In this document: positions 32,473-46,406 of the stretch, in pieces | Layout of the letters: every line of letters begins with the position of its first letter | Position numbering within the stretch: the first letter of the stretch is position 1 | From: Aquatica leii | Lineage: Eukaryota > Arthropoda > Insecta > Coleoptera > Lampyridae | DNA: 64,000 nt | Assembly (NCBI GenBank): GCA_035610365.1 | Contig: CM069433.1 | Coordinates: 53,558,487 to 53,622,486 of the forward strand | Direction of reading: 5' to 3' | Position numbers and translations under genes: made by a program | The notes under the pieces: generated by a model | The model's database searches: none | What the model saw: the letters and a program-made list of their open reading frames with translations, nothing else | What the model was told of the DNA's origin: nothing

Positions 32473-35400
32473 CTAAAATCAAAATATAAGTATAAAGTTG
32501 GGAAAAAAATAATATATAAAAGAATTTTACAGTATATATAATTCTTTTATGTAACGTAAATAACGATTATTTTTTCTATCTTTATGAATATCTGTATTTG
32601 AAAGTGTTTATATACATATATAAAATTATATGTTAACACTAAGTTTTCAATTTCCACTAACGTTAATAATACTCGTTTACGTCAACGTTGGTTTTAGCTG
32701 TTATTTGCAGCTAACTAGAAAATGACAACTGTCTGTTTTCCTGTTTTAAAAAGAATCAATGTTAAACAGGAGAAACAAGAAAAACGTATTTCATTTAAAA
32801 ATCAAAACATTAAGTAAAATAGTATAATTAATAGTATGAATTACAATAGAATTATATAGTTTAAAATAAATCGAAATAAATTATTGTTAAATAAGTATAA
32901 TTTGACTAATAATCGTTATTTGAAGTATTAAAGAAGCTTTAACTGAAAACAATTTTTATGACATTGCTATCTACTTGTTACCATTTAAGTAGGTCATAAT
33001 ATGGTTTATTAAACAACATTTAACTTGAACGTTAGCACGAAAATGATCATTAAGTAAAATGATTGCCTTAAGGTGTACAGTCAATGTTAATTAATTTGCG
33101 TTTTTAATTAATTTTTATTATAAGTTATTAACAAGTGAAATAAAAAAAGTAAAGTTCGAATTTGTAACTTTAGATTTTTATTATTCAAAATGCAGCAACT
33201 ATAATAAACTATTTATTACACGTAAAATAATTTTTAATTTTATTCACGTTGCTAAAATATGATTTAAAGAAAAATAAAAACTATACTGTAAAAAAAAGTT
33301 TTTTTTACATCTATACGCAATGTATTCTATAGTTTGGTTAAAATAGTGATTCGTTTTATTAGTAAGAAATGGCCAATTTTGAGACGTGCGTCCGATAATC
33401 TTGCCAGTTACAATTTAATTTCAAACATACTTAATTATTTACTCGAAAACGTTTGCAATTATTTATTGCATTCTATTTTTTTATAAGATATGTTTTTTAT
33501 TTTGATTAGATGTTAGACTATTTTGAAATTATGGTAAGCAAAACGTTAACAGTGGTTTTAAACAATTGTAATAGAGATTAGCAAGATCCCAAAATATATG
33601 TACTTGTTTTTGTACAAAATAATTTGAAATTAAGAGTTTTCCATTTACATAAAAGCTTATCAGTTCTGACGTCATAACTCGGTTATATGCACGGCCTTTT
33701 TACAAGGTGAAACTAAAACTTAACTGTGTCTTAGTATAGAATGTGCACACGGTTTGAACTTTAATTAAAATATTTACCTTGTGCTTTTATGAGTTTTCGT
33801 TGCTCACAGATTTGTGAGGTTATGGTGGGTTTATCGTTACTATTAATCGGTTTTTATAACAACATTTATGTTGTTATTTCTTATAATGTAGAACATAAAT
33901 TTGTATTTATGTCTCCATATCCATCTTGTTGTCTTAACGAGGAATAATAAAATACTTGCCGTCGGATTTAAGAGTTTTGTCACTCTAAGTTGTGAGTTTT
34001 GGTGATTATTTTATCAATCGGATTACTAACTTACTAGAATGTCTGCATATTCCAATAATTAATGTAACAAAGTCATTAAACATTTTTATCATAACTTGTG
34101 TAAAATAATACATATTAATAACATTAATAAAATACCTGATAGCTAATAGACACTAGAATCTACAAAGTTACAACAAATTGCCTTAATAATAACTTTTGAA
34201 ACCGTGACTAGGGTCATTTTGAGTTAAAAACCATAATAAAATACAAAAAGCAGAACAAAAAGTCACACTATTCTTTGATGTTGTTTTCGGAGTAAAGGTA
34301 AGAAGACTGTCATATTTATCTCATGTATTTTTTTCTTACTCGCGCGTCCTTTTTACTATCTGAGTAATTACCTCATTATAAGAGTATGCGTAAAAAAAGT
34401 GTTACATACGAACCCTTAAAAAAAGTTAAAAAAATTTAGTTTGATTAAATTGTTTTATTAATTTTATCGATTTAAGATGAGATCGTTTTCGGGATTTGGA
34501 CCGTGTCATGACACGGTCCAAACCCGAAACACGTTCTCACTTTTGTATAGACTCCGACACTGGAAGCCTTCGTTATTATTTTATCATTTTGTTTTTTTAA
34601 TTTATTAGGCGTCATGACAAAAAAAGTTTTTATTTTTGACATAACATTTTTAGCGTTTTTTTTACAAACGGCAATTCATTACAGTTTACGATAGGAATTC
34701 TTAACTTAGTATAACAAAATACAGTGAAACCTGCTGATACAGACGTTATCAGAACTAAGTAAATTTTTCGATTTAGGCAAGTTTTTGCTTTGTATAGTTT
34801 TATTATTTGATCTAAACAGCGTAGCGTAGTTTGAAAAAAACCCGTCACGTGATATAAGCAGTACACGAAGTTGACACAACAAATATATTTTGTGGCGTTA
34901 GGAAAAGAAACAAAAAAGAATAAAATAGCAATACTTCTCAAAAATAAAATAAAAAAACTCGCGATCTGCAAGTTATCCGACGGCTTCTAGCTACAGTGAA
35001 AGAAGTGTGGGTAAGAAAAGGAGAAACGGGTACCACGTAGTTTTACGCCGAAACCAATACGCTGCCAAACGACAAAACACCACCTCTAAAAAAAATTAAT
35101 AAAATTTAAAAACATCAAGGTCTTACGGACTAACTTTATAATAAAAAAAAAAAAAAATACTCAATGTTAACAATAATATGTATATACATAAACTAAATCA
35201 GCTGTATTAAACAACACATCAGCAGATGACCCAGAGTGGATTATTTTCTACAATAATTTATTAATTTACATACCTTAAAGAACCAAAATGATTAATCATT
35301 AATCAGTATACAAACAAAATAAAAATAAAAATAATTTATCGCCGCAAAATATTTTATTACACGATGTAAATATGATATATTTCGTTTTTTACGTTTTATT

Positions 35401-37849
35401 TCTTATTTTTTTCTTTTCTTTGAATTACTAACTTATTTCTTCTTTTAATACAATAGCTTGACTAATACTTTAAGTGATTTAGAATGTTATTTTTTATTAC
35501 TAATAAAACAACGTTAAGAACGTTATTAAAATTCTGATCCCATAAAAGTTGAAAAAAAACTTGCGTGTTTTTGAGTGTTTTTCTTCGACTCTACTTTAAT
35601 CGTTGCATTGACGGCGTTGCAAAAAAAATAAAGAAGAAAGTTTTACTCCCAAGAAACAAGCAAAAAGATACAAAAAAACAGATACGTAAAAAACTACAAC
35701 AAAAAGAAAAGGAAATGTCGTTAGTAAAGCAGCCAAATTACAAAAAGAAATAAAACATTGTAGAAGGGTTTTTCCCAAAATTCAGTTGAACCAAAAATGG
35801 TTTAGTGTATGTGTCTTGCTCTAATATACACAAAACATATTTTAAAAAAACATACACGGAGCGTACGCCAAATCAACTACACGAAAATTCAAATAAAAAA
35901 ATTTGTACACATCATAATTTTAAAGAAATAATTTAACCACATTTCCGTCACGTTTAAAGTTAGAAGAAAGTAGAAGCACAAAAAAATTGACTAAAAGATC
36001 TCAACCTCTAGCTATGGTCCATTGTCAACAAACGCAATGCTAGTGACCATTAAAATGCGTTTTCAGAGTTTAGAGTCTAAAATAGCGATCCTTAATGACA
36101 TTGATTTGCATAGCGCTAACCTAAAATTTAAAAATCAAAACAAAAACAGGTGCGTTTAGAAGATTATCAATTGCTTAGTAAGTGAATTAAATATATAAAT
36201 AGACGTCTAATAGTCTCAAGAGTAAAAAATGTAATTCGACTCAATGGACATACATATATCGATTGTAGATCACCCAAAAAATTCACGGTTAGGTAAGGGA
36301 AATAGAAAAATAAAAGAAAAAAACCTAATAAAACTATAAGGTTACAATTATTACGAAAAAGGTCTTTAGAAAACCGCACAAAAAAGCTCCACGTATAGAT
36401 CCTTTTCAAATTACACGAACTCGAGTAGCTTTTAACCGACATACAGTAAAAAAATAAAATTTTATGCATTTTTTAAATAGGTAATTTATTTTAAAAATTA
36501 TTAATAAATTTGACGTATTAACCCCTCCAGATTATCTAAGAAAGTGCGCGTCGCTTACTAGAATTGCATTGAGACTAATTATTTTTGATATCAATAACCA
36601 AATAATAACAAAATCTAATATAAAAAAAAGAGATTAAATGTTTATTGGTTAGAAAGCAGTAAATATATACAGCGTGTATCTGATTAACAGGTTGTTAATT
36701 TGAATTATAGCATCAATTCAAGCAAATATCAAAGTAAATAAATGTTCTAATAAAACATTTTTAAAAATTAAAATTTTGAGTCAACTAAATAAACAATTAC
36801 AAACCTGCTGCATTAAATAGTTTGTTGACACTGTTCATAAAAATAAATCAAACACAATGTTATATTGTTTAATTTACTGTTCTAAGAACTACACATTATT
36901 TCAGTAATTTGCTGACTAAAAGGAAACACATAAAAAATGGTTAGATTATGTTGCTATTCTAAGAACTAAACATTTTCCCAAGTACACTAAAAATACAAAG
37001 TAATAAAATTTTTTTGACAAAAATAACGTATTTACAGTTGTTAAAATAAGGTTGTTACGTAGGTCAGTCAAACTACTTGAATCAATAATTACCACAGCAA
37101 AAATAAAGTTAAATATGCAAATTAAGTATTTTTACGGTATAATGATTAAATTTTACACCCTAAACAAGCGAATTGTAAAAAATCAGCTAAAAAATTAATG
37201 CAAAATAGGTTATTATTCATCTATAAAAACAAGCTTGAGAAAAAAATTAATAATATAAACCAAAATTACAATAAACATTTTTTTATGTAGTAGCATATGT
37301 CCGGCCAGTTTTTTAAGAAAGTTATAACATTACCCGACGGATGACATTATCCGTGATTCCAATAATCGGCGTGCACTGTACTACATGTAGCGTATTTTTT
37401 CTTAGAAACGGTAAAAACCACTAGATAACTAGTAAATTTATAAAAAAAATTGTAAATTGTAATAAGATTTTGTTCTGCATTTTAAGGTTTAAATTTATGT
37501 TTTGTATTTTAGAAATGCAATTTTTTTACTATAGCGTTATCGAGGTTTTCACTTTAATACAGTTTCATTTGAAACAATTTTTGCAGTGAATCATTTAAAA
37601 CATATATTTTATATCAAAGACCTTTAAAAAATGTAATAAAAATGTCAAAAAAGTACGATACTGTATTTGCAAGTTGTAGTTTGTCGGGTAATTTTGTTAA
37701 GCATTTGGATTTATTTCTACATGGTAATCTTTTAAGTTTTTATTTTCAAAAACTAATAATTTATTATCAACTAAACTTTGCTTACAACTAGCATGTAAAA
37801 TTATCAGTCGTCTTTAATCTTATTTAATTTTAACCAAAATTTAAGACAA
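32473..37849. other. AT-rich stretch, likely intron/upstream DNA of the SDR gene
   Basis: The missing SDR 5' exon(s) should lie to the right of 32472, so part of this stretch is probably intron. No open frame matches an SDR N-terminus. Apart from the palindrome at 34479-34538, no feature is recognised. The short frames at 34630-34971, 35565-35753 and 36167-36469 have low-complexity compositions typical of chance. Confidence 0.45.
34479..34538. repeat. 60 bp near-perfect palindrome
   Basis: Arms 34487-34508 and 34509-34529 pair over 21 bp with only one bulged A (TTTCGGG(A)TTTGGACC... against its inverse) and no spacer at the GTCATGAC centre. Weaker pairing extends outward through GAGA/TCTC to the full span. 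G+C is far above the surroundings. Confidence 0.75.
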
Positions 37850-38015
37850 GTGAACCGACACAATTGTAGGTTCTGGTCAGACGAAAACCCACATTGGATG
37901 AAACAAGTTCACATCTAAAGACCGCAAAAAGTAATGTGTGTTGTAGTGTTATCAGTGGAAATATCGTAGTACCATATTTCATAAACGAAAATTTAAACTG
38001 TGTCCGATACTTCGC
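37850..38015 (+). pseudogene. Tc1/mariner transposase fragment
   Basis: In one frame NRHNCRFWSDENPHWM, and in the next VCCSVISGNIVVPYFIN, correspond to the N-x-RYW-x-ENPH and NVWCGI...GP-FI segments that follow the first catalytic Asp in this superfamily. At least one frameshift is present. No terminal repeats were found. It is a different lineage from the element at 58523-60033. Confidence 0.55.
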
Positions 38016-41000
38016 ATTTTCGAAAAAATCAATTGTTCCAGACGTTAGCGCGAATTTTAAACTTAATGTGTGGGTGTGGGTAGCACCCATTATTATTACA
38101 ATGGTTTATTTTGAATGTTTTCTTGTTTTTGAAAGAATAGTTATGAAAATTGTCACTTTTTTATAATTATGCGTTAAAAAAAGTGACTTATTTTATATAA
38201 CATTTTTTATTTGCACAAATACAATATAAATCACTTCCAGTTTCATTCGAATCAACACCGTGTGAATATTGTAACAACTTTTCTTTAAAACGAATATGAA
38301 AACCTTCAGTTTTTAAATAGTAATAAACGTTAGAATCAAACACGTGTAAAAATAACTTGCATTATTTAGTCGATTTTATTCGAGAAATGCAATTCAGCGT
38401 TTTTAGCCTTCAAGGTACGAAAAAGAGGGAAATAAAATTTGCTGTATTTGTATTTTTTATCGATAATTATTACATAGTGGCCTCTAACGGTTATGGGGAA
38501 AAGCTAAAACGTTATTCCTTTTCTCTCAATTGAAGTTTCTCGTCTACAAATAGTTAGTTTATGATCTGAATCAAAGCTTTCCTGGCAGATGGTCTACTTT
38601 TTGATCAACATAAGTTGCGATTATTTCAAAATATATATAAAAATATTGGCGCTAAATTCTTTTTGTTTCTGTTGAAACGATCGTTAAAAAAATAGGCGAT
38701 CAAAAATTTTAGAAACACAAATCATAGATTGCTTTATTAAAAAAGCAGACGAAAATTGTACCTGACAGTGAAAGTAAGTAAACTTGCTGACTTAAAATTG
38801 CCAAATCTTAAACAGTTTACACGACCTTTCATTTCACTAACAAATATAGTTATTTAACAACTATAGAACGTCATAGAGAATGGAAATCACTGGCAATTGG
38901 ACAAAAACTAACAAAGTCATCGAAAGTAAATAATTGTTGGTAACCCTAAAAAAGTTATAGTTGCTACTATGAATTAAAACTGCATTAAAACAAAAAAATA
39001 TTAAAGTATAAAGATTGTTATGTTAAGCCCATAAACTGAAAAATGATTTTTAAAAACTGTAATAAGATTAATTTTAAATAAACTATTTTTTTCTTTGTTT
39101 AGTTTGTTAAGATGTTTTATTATTTAACTAATTTACATATAAATACAAAAATTTAAACCAATACACCTATATTCTGCTTGATATGTATCGAATAACTGTG
39201 TGAAATCACTGATAAAGTGAAGGTTTTAGTGTTTGAGAACGTTTTTAACATTTTTATTTGTTATTTTTATATAATACTTGTAAAGTAAAACTTAAAATTA
39301 AAAAAAATTGTTTAATTTATTATATCTGTAGTTTACACGTTTTACTGTTAAAAAGTTTACATTTTACTAAAAAACTAGAAAATTAAATCTGTTCAATAAA
39401 AATTATATTGTACACTTAAAACAATTTGATATTAAATTACGTTACAATTGTTTTATATAGCACAGTCTAATATTACAGAATATAAAGTAAGTAGGTATTG
39501 TCACACCTCGATTAGCACACAGAATGCGTTCACATAAAATTACTTCGTTAAACGAAACTTTGTGTTCTAGTGCAAAAACGCTATAGCCAAAACAAAAAAA
39601 GCTTTTCAAATAAAAATATTAATTTTGTTTTCAAAGTAAAAAGTTTTATTAAATAAACAGTCAAGTTAAGTACAAAGTAATATCGTATTTTATGTGTTTA
39701 ATGTATGTTCTTTCTCTTTCATTTATGATTACTGTTTAAGGATTTGTGTTTTAAGTATTAATACAAAATAAACCACAAAACAAGTATTTTAAAAATACTA
39801 CAAAACAGAAGTTTATAAAAAAACTAAATAAAATATAATTTGTTTATCATTTTAAGCATATAAAAATAAAAATTGAATAAATTTAGTAAAATAAAAAACA
39901 GTGTTTAATTACAAAACGCGTATAAATGAAAAAGAATCAATTTATTTTTTAAGAAAAATATATACTTGCAACACTAAAAACTCTTAATCAAAACATTAAT
40001 GATTGAAGTTCTGTCGTTTAACCAATAAAAAAAAATAGAGTATAGTTTTGTTAAGAGTATTACAAAATAAGAATGCTGTTCGAATAGCTGCAAAACTGAA
40101 TGTTGTAGATTTGGTAACAAGGAGTTGCCAATGATGTTGTAAATCGAAAGTAAACCAAAATGAAAAAAACTTTATATAAAGGTAAAGGTTTATAACAAAT
40201 ACTCATAAATTTTGTGTAACTTTTATAAACAGGGTGGATCTTACCTAAATAAATGTATAACGTAGCTATTCCTTGTCTATTTTTAAAATTTAGTACATAA
40301 TTATTATAGGATATTTTTCTGTGTTTACGCACATTTTGTTTGTTTTGCTTCTAATTAAAACGTGCTTTGGTTATACAATTATTATCTGTCTATTAAATTA
40401 ATATTACATTTGCTTATAATGAAAATTATTCAATTTAATTAGTCTTAATTAAAACATAGTTTTCAATTAACATTTGCGTAACTGTTTATTATATAATATT
40501 ACCAAATATGACAAAATTAAGTCTTAAGGTTATATGCTTATTAAGTATTTTGTGGATCAAGTATTTATAAACACAAAGAAAACTATATAGAAGTAAAGAA
40601 AATTAATCATAAAATATTAAGTGCTAACAGAGTTAAATTATAAAAATAATTTTAAAAAGTTGAATTATTATTTTTTTTAGAATTTTGCTTTAATTTGGAT
40701 TAAATCACATAAATGCATTTTTTTAAATGGAGATAATGTCAAAAAAAACTGTTTTAGATTATAACTACTTTTTAGTTTCTACAACTTGCTTGTAGTTTTG
40801 TAGAATTAAGTTTTTATCATTTCATAATACCTTTTTTCTTAAGAATTAAAAATTATTATACACTGATAAAAATTTAATTAAAAAAGATAATTATTAAAAC
40901 AACTTTATAGTAGTTTCTCATGAAAAACTATCAATAACAGTTTAATAAACGAAACATGCCGGATATATTTTTACTAGTATATTAACAAGTAATATAAATG

Positions 41001-42839
41001 TATACAGTTATGTATACATAAAAGTAATGTATATTTAAAAATACACATTATTGAATGGTAGCCTTAACAGATGTGTCCATAAATTTGTCGGGGAATAGAA
41101 TGAAAAGTATGTAACATTTGTTTAAAAGGTTAGTGAGTCAAATACCAAAACGAATTTGAGTATGTTGTACATCGTAGAAGCAACAAAGAAGTATATAAAA
41201 ATAAAATCAATCACTACTAATAAGTTATATCAATAATACATATTTTTATTTACACGTTCTAATTAAATGAAAAAAAAATGTAACAAATTACTTATATGCC
41301 ACCATTTGCAGCATAAATTTAGCTTATTCAGATATAAATTTTATAGTTTCACAAATAAAAATTATAAAATTGGGTTGACATCAAAATTGTACATGTAATT
41401 AATTTAAACATTTTTAAATTTGAAATAATGTTTAATGTATAATATTAATTTTTTTGTAGCGTTTTTTATTTGTAATTAATTTTGTTGTTATTTTAAAAAT
41501 TATTTGAGTGTTTAAATTTTTTATTTGTGTACAAATGATGTACAAACAAAAAATATAATTTAATTTAATTTAATTAATTTAAAGAATTTCCCTTATCAAA
41601 GTACTGTATTACTTTTTCTCATTGATGCTGATTAGAATTTCATCGATGTTGATGTAACAAGCAATGCTTTACGTTGCATGTTAAGTGGATGGAAGAGTTT
41701 ATAGTAATTAATTACTAAATACAGCCATTGAACGCACTACAAAAAAATTTTTAAAAGTTTATTTCTTACGAAACACGAACATCATAGATATGGTATGTCA
41801 CCAGTCTTATATATGTACATCTTTATTTCCCACTATAGATTTCTTAGTTTCTGCTATTTTCTGCAATTCATGAGCAACTCGAGATATCGAATCGGCTGCA
41901 ATTCTTGTTGAGTCATTTATGCAAACATGTTTGTTGTTACAGAACTGGTTTTTTGTGTCATATTGGTAAGCAAAACTTTTGTACAATTGCAATAGATTTT
42001 GTAGTTTCTTTTTGACTCGTGCAAACGACTAAAACAGTTTGATTCTTAATATTTTGTTTAAAAAAACAATTTCTATGGCTTCTTAATACTTAATTCATGC
42101 ATTTGTATTAATGTCACTGATCTCTAAAATAATATGGATAGCTGATACTGTATGCTGACATTGACACCTTTAGAGAAATAATCAGCGCCCCTCATTACTG
42201 AGACAGGAACTAAAATGTAGCGCTAACCATATTTTTTTGTGGCAGTTTAATTGTAATATTTTCTAAATAGATTAGTATGTTTAAAAATAGTCAGAAATTT
42301 GTTTGGGCGCATCAGTAGTAACTTGTGCTTTGAATTCCTATTTCAATGTATATGTTATGTTCTTTAATTTTCTTGATATTTTCGCATTTTTGTCATGCGT
42401 TTGATCGTTAAATCTACAAATGTGTTAAGCATGTGTGATTAATTCTTAAGAAAGTTAAAATTACTGTTTAACTGTGTTGTTTTTAGTATAATCTTATTTA
42501 GACTAATAAAAATTTGATTAACGCCATTAAATTTTACAAAATTTTTTGAAATTTTTGTGATTAATGTACTTTTTTGTTTCTTCTTAATTTTATTCATTAT
42601 TTCGTAATATAAACTTTTTCTGATAGTTAAAGGTAAATCCAAAAAAAGTCAGTTAGTGTAAAGACTAACATGTATGATATTTTTCAACTCTAATCTAAAA
42701 TCAAATTTAAAATTGCATAATATAAACAAACCTTATATAGCGATCACAATTTTTTTTCAAAAAATTTTTTTGCATAATTTTACGTTTTTAATGTATCCTG
42801 AATCAAAAAAATGTATTTTTTACAAAAAAAATTTGTGTA
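38016..42839. other. AT-rich stretch, nothing recognised
   Basis: No open frame with recognisable content, no RNA gene and no clear repeat structure. The minus-strand frame 41992-41807 is slightly less biased than its surroundings but has no known motif. Confidence 0.5.
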
Positions 42840-43500
42840 TCTGTGTGTGTGTCTGTGTGTGTGTCTAAGTGTGTGTCTGTGTGGGTGTAATGTGTGTCTG
42901 TGTGTAACGATGTACCCACGATAACTCTCGAACAAAAAGTCCTAGTAACTTGAAATTTGGTATGGAGCTGGCTTTTCACAGTCTCTGAGTTTTATCAAAA
43001 GATGGGTCTGATAAAGAAAGCGGATGTGAGTATATTCGCCATTTTAACAATTTTTCTTATATAAATTTGTACGTATGTAAATAATTCGATTTATTTTTAG
43101 TTTCTTATAGAGATAATTCTTTCTAACATTAACAGTATTAGATATTTTATTTATAATTTAAAATGAATTCATGCGACAATTTTTTTTTTAAATTTATATC
43201 TTGAAGGGAAAGCAAGATACGTTAAAATAATAATTTTTACTAACGGAAAAGCAATATTGAAGCACACAAATATAGGGGTTATTGGATATGACAACATAAG
43301 CTCAATTTGCCATATTTTGGTTATATCTTAATAAAATCGAGCAGAAAAATTTCAAAAAAATTATAGCAATTTAGGAAGTCAATACAAACGTGTAAATATC
43401 AATTCAAAGTAGTTTTATGACAACATAACCTTTAAAAAATATGTAGACATTCTTTCATCATTTTTTATAAGAAAGTCGTGTGGTGACCACACCAGTTTTT
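42840..43500 (+). repeat. TG-rich microsatellite-headed repeat unit with palindromic end
   Basis: It begins with an imperfect (TG)n/(TCTG)n tract (42840-42907). A non-repetitive stretch follows containing CGATAACTCTCGAACAAAAA and AACTTGAAATTTGGTATGG. It closes with GTGTGGT-G-ACCACAC and CAGTTTTTT near 43478-43500. The arrangement recalls non-coding repeats common in arthropod genomes. Only one copy is in this window and the class is not known to me. Confidence 0.4.
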
Positions 43501-44214
43501 TATTATTTTTTGTATACTTAAAACACAAATTATTATTGATTATATTTGGTTAAATTTTATACATAGTATTTTTAGTTAGTAAATATTATGCAATAGTAGT
43601 TCAATTTGTACTACTTTGCTAAAGTTATAATATTTTTATTTTATGTTTTTTAACATTAGCAAAACAATGTTAGTTTCAAATCATTTATTCCAATAATAGA
43701 TTATATTAAATTATTTTATGTTTTAATATTTCTTATTGTAGTTTCTCGTGTATTTACAAACATTGATTTGTATAACTATAAATATATAGCTGATAAATAA
43801 GGAAGATATTAGGTTAAATATTTTTTTTATAAGAGAAGTAAGAAAGTATAGTAAAAAAAACTTTTTTTAATTTAAACATTTTATGTTTACTAATAATTAA
43901 GATATCTTATAAGTTCCGATAATTAGCTAGTTTAAATTAAAAAAAACACGAATTATTAAAAATATCAGTTTTAACTTATGTTTGAAAATAAACATAAACG
44001 ATTATACATTATTGTTAAAGTTAAAATTATGCTTAATAAATGTATAAAAAAATATATAAAGCGTCATAGGTTTAGTTTTTTAACAATCAATCAATGTATA
44101 ACAAAGTATGAGAAGTATTTAAAAACGACAAATTTTAAAATCATGCTATAGACTAAATACTCACTTTTAGAAGCAGTGTTAAAGTCAAGCGCATTGGGGA
44201 AAACAAACAATTGA
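43501..44214. other. AT-rich flank of element B, nothing recognised
   Basis: No gene or repeat seen. It ends with the ACTC target site of element B. Confidence 0.5.
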
Positions 44215-44218
44215 ACTC

Positions 44219-45676
44219 TGTTACGGTAATTTTCTTTATGCACGCCTTTGTCGTTACGGACGAGATTTGTAGTAGGTACGCCTATGTATTTTTGACTTGA
44301 AATTAGTTTATGGTTGGGACGCCCCCTACCGATCCTTTCTCGTGACTGTCATTCGATTCGTGTAAACCACAGTAACGGTCCGGTGTCGAAGTTTTCGAAT
44401 TGATTCTTAAATTTTTAAGAACATCACGTGTGATGAACATAAATTTATAAATCGACGTAGAAAGTTTTACGATTAGTTCGACACGGGGGTAAGTCATTTT
44501 GTCTTAAATCTATTCTTTCTTTCGTAATTTCTATATTCATATGACAGCCGGTTCCGACCACGTTGTCTACCATTTTGGAATTAAATCAACAATTGGGATG
44601 CATAACTACTATTAAGAATAAATCTACCGAGCCTATCAGCTGTCGTGAGGGCTGGCTACTTAAGCAACATCGAGGTCCAGTCGCACGTTGTGTCGGGGAT
44701 GTTGATTTGAAAATTTGAAGTCGAATGTGTATTCAACCTGTCTTAAATTATTACTTACATCGTTCTATACCTTGGGGTTCAATGATATGATTAATGAAGA
44801 AATCGAATGTGTTATCAGTCACTTGTGTTAAAGACTATTTCTTACAGTACACGATACAACGGGTTTTATATGCCATTTAATTATTTACTAATACTATCTT
44901 TTGTAGCTTTTGTTCTGTGTGAACTCGATTATGATCCGATTTGTGTTTCACAATTGATTACAGGCCACTGACGAGAAAACGTTTTCGACGTGTAAGTGGA
45001 AACTTTATTAGGTGAGTTATTTATTTGCTTCTTTATATCGAGATCACCAAAGTTGTACACAGAATTATATTTAAATGTTAATGATTGTAACTGCGTTATT
45101 GCTTATATACCAATAAGGTAATTTTAAACATGTTATACTTGTATCGCATGCTGTGAGGGAAACCTAATTATTCGGTGACTTTGTAGACTGATCTATTCGA
45201 TATAATCTTTTTCTGTGATGTGTGTTGCCGATGTTACAGGCATTTATGTATGAGGATTGTGATATACTCTAGAAAATTTTATGTACTCATTTAATCAAAG
45301 TTTCTCATAATTATTAATGCAAACTGTGATAAGTATTAATTCTACTTGCTAATAGTAAATCTCATATCTTCGACTATTATCCAACGTTAAACTATTAAAT
45401 CGATTATACTTGTTAATCTTTCTTTTTATCTTTCCTGCTCCTGTGATTATCGTTAACTATTACTTACTTTTGACTACTCGAACAGCTGAGTAGAGGAATT
45501 ACGAACTTAACATAGTGTTACAAGGTTTATACCGTACTGTCCTGAGCAAGACAGAGAATTACTTTGGGAAGCTCTGGCGCCCTGCAACATCTTTTCTATA
45601 TTTAGTGTGGACCTCCCCTCTCTCCGATTATTGCGAGTTGGCCGTGCAGGTTCGTAATACCGAAAAACTTGTAACA
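44219..45676 (+). repeat. 5' LTR of element B
   Basis: TGTTACGG...GTAACA, 1458 bp. It has the same length as the 3' LTR and appears to have the same sequence. It should hold promoter and polyadenylation signals; no unambiguous TATA box is singled out. Confidence 0.95.
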
Positions 45677-45980
45677 AATTTGGCGAGCCCAACTGTTTGG
45701 GGCCTTGATTATCTCATTTCGAATTTCTCATTTCACTACATTACTTTTAGCTATTTTCTTTAATTGTGATTAGCGTAGGATTAACTTATACTGTGAAATT
45801 TCCCTCGACTTAGTGTGTAACAAATTGGCAACCCGACTTTTCGATTCTTTTTTTCGAATTTCCCATTCATTATAATTCTTTCTGCTGTTTAGATTTTTTT
45901 CTCTAATTAGTATAGAATTACTAGCAGGAATAGGTAATTTATATTACTGACTTTCCCCTGATTTAGTGTGTGCGATCACC
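45671..45980 (+). repeat. Diverged direct duplication in the gag leader, element B
   Basis: GTAACAAATTTGGCGAGCCC at 45671-45690 recurs as GTAACAAATTGGCAACCCG near 45819-45837. The following ~140 bp also correspond (TTCGAATTTCTCATTTC / TTCGAATTTCCCATTC, TTTCCCTCGACTTAGTGTGT / TTTCCCCTGATTTAGTGTGT). The end of the LTR plus primer site thus appears twice. The 730 bp leader otherwise has no open frame. Confidence 0.6.
45681..45698 (+). other. Primer binding site, element B
   Basis: TGGCGAGCCCAACTG starts 4 nt after the LTR end. A second similar stretch, GTAACAAATTGGCAACCCG, lies about 145 bp downstream. tRNA identity was not determined. Confidence 0.7.
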
Positions 45981-46406
45981 ATTTTTCTAGATTTATTGAT
46001 TCTTTTATTTTCCCTTAGTCTCCCGTGGGTTCGAGTTACTCTGCTTTGTGCACATAGTTATTGCTGCTAGACTTGACGTCTGAGTTACTTCGCTACCGTG
46101 TAATTTTTTTTCTTCTCTCTCTTTGAACTGCGGGTTGACTTGATAGTAGTAATTGGCTTAGGTTTCTTGTAAGTATACTGGTGGTTGGATGTCAGGATTT
46201 TTTTTGGATTAACTTGACTACGTCAGTTAATTTTTTTCTTATTACTTGTATTGTTATTAGGGTTTAGTCGTACAGTTTTACGTCACGATTAGGTTAGTTT
46301 CTTTGAGTTTTGTCGTAGTTTTGGGAAACGTGATTAGAACTGTACCACTATTTGATTTTTGACTTTTCTTTTTTTCTCTCGTTCATTAGGAAAACTCGTC
46401 ACTAAA

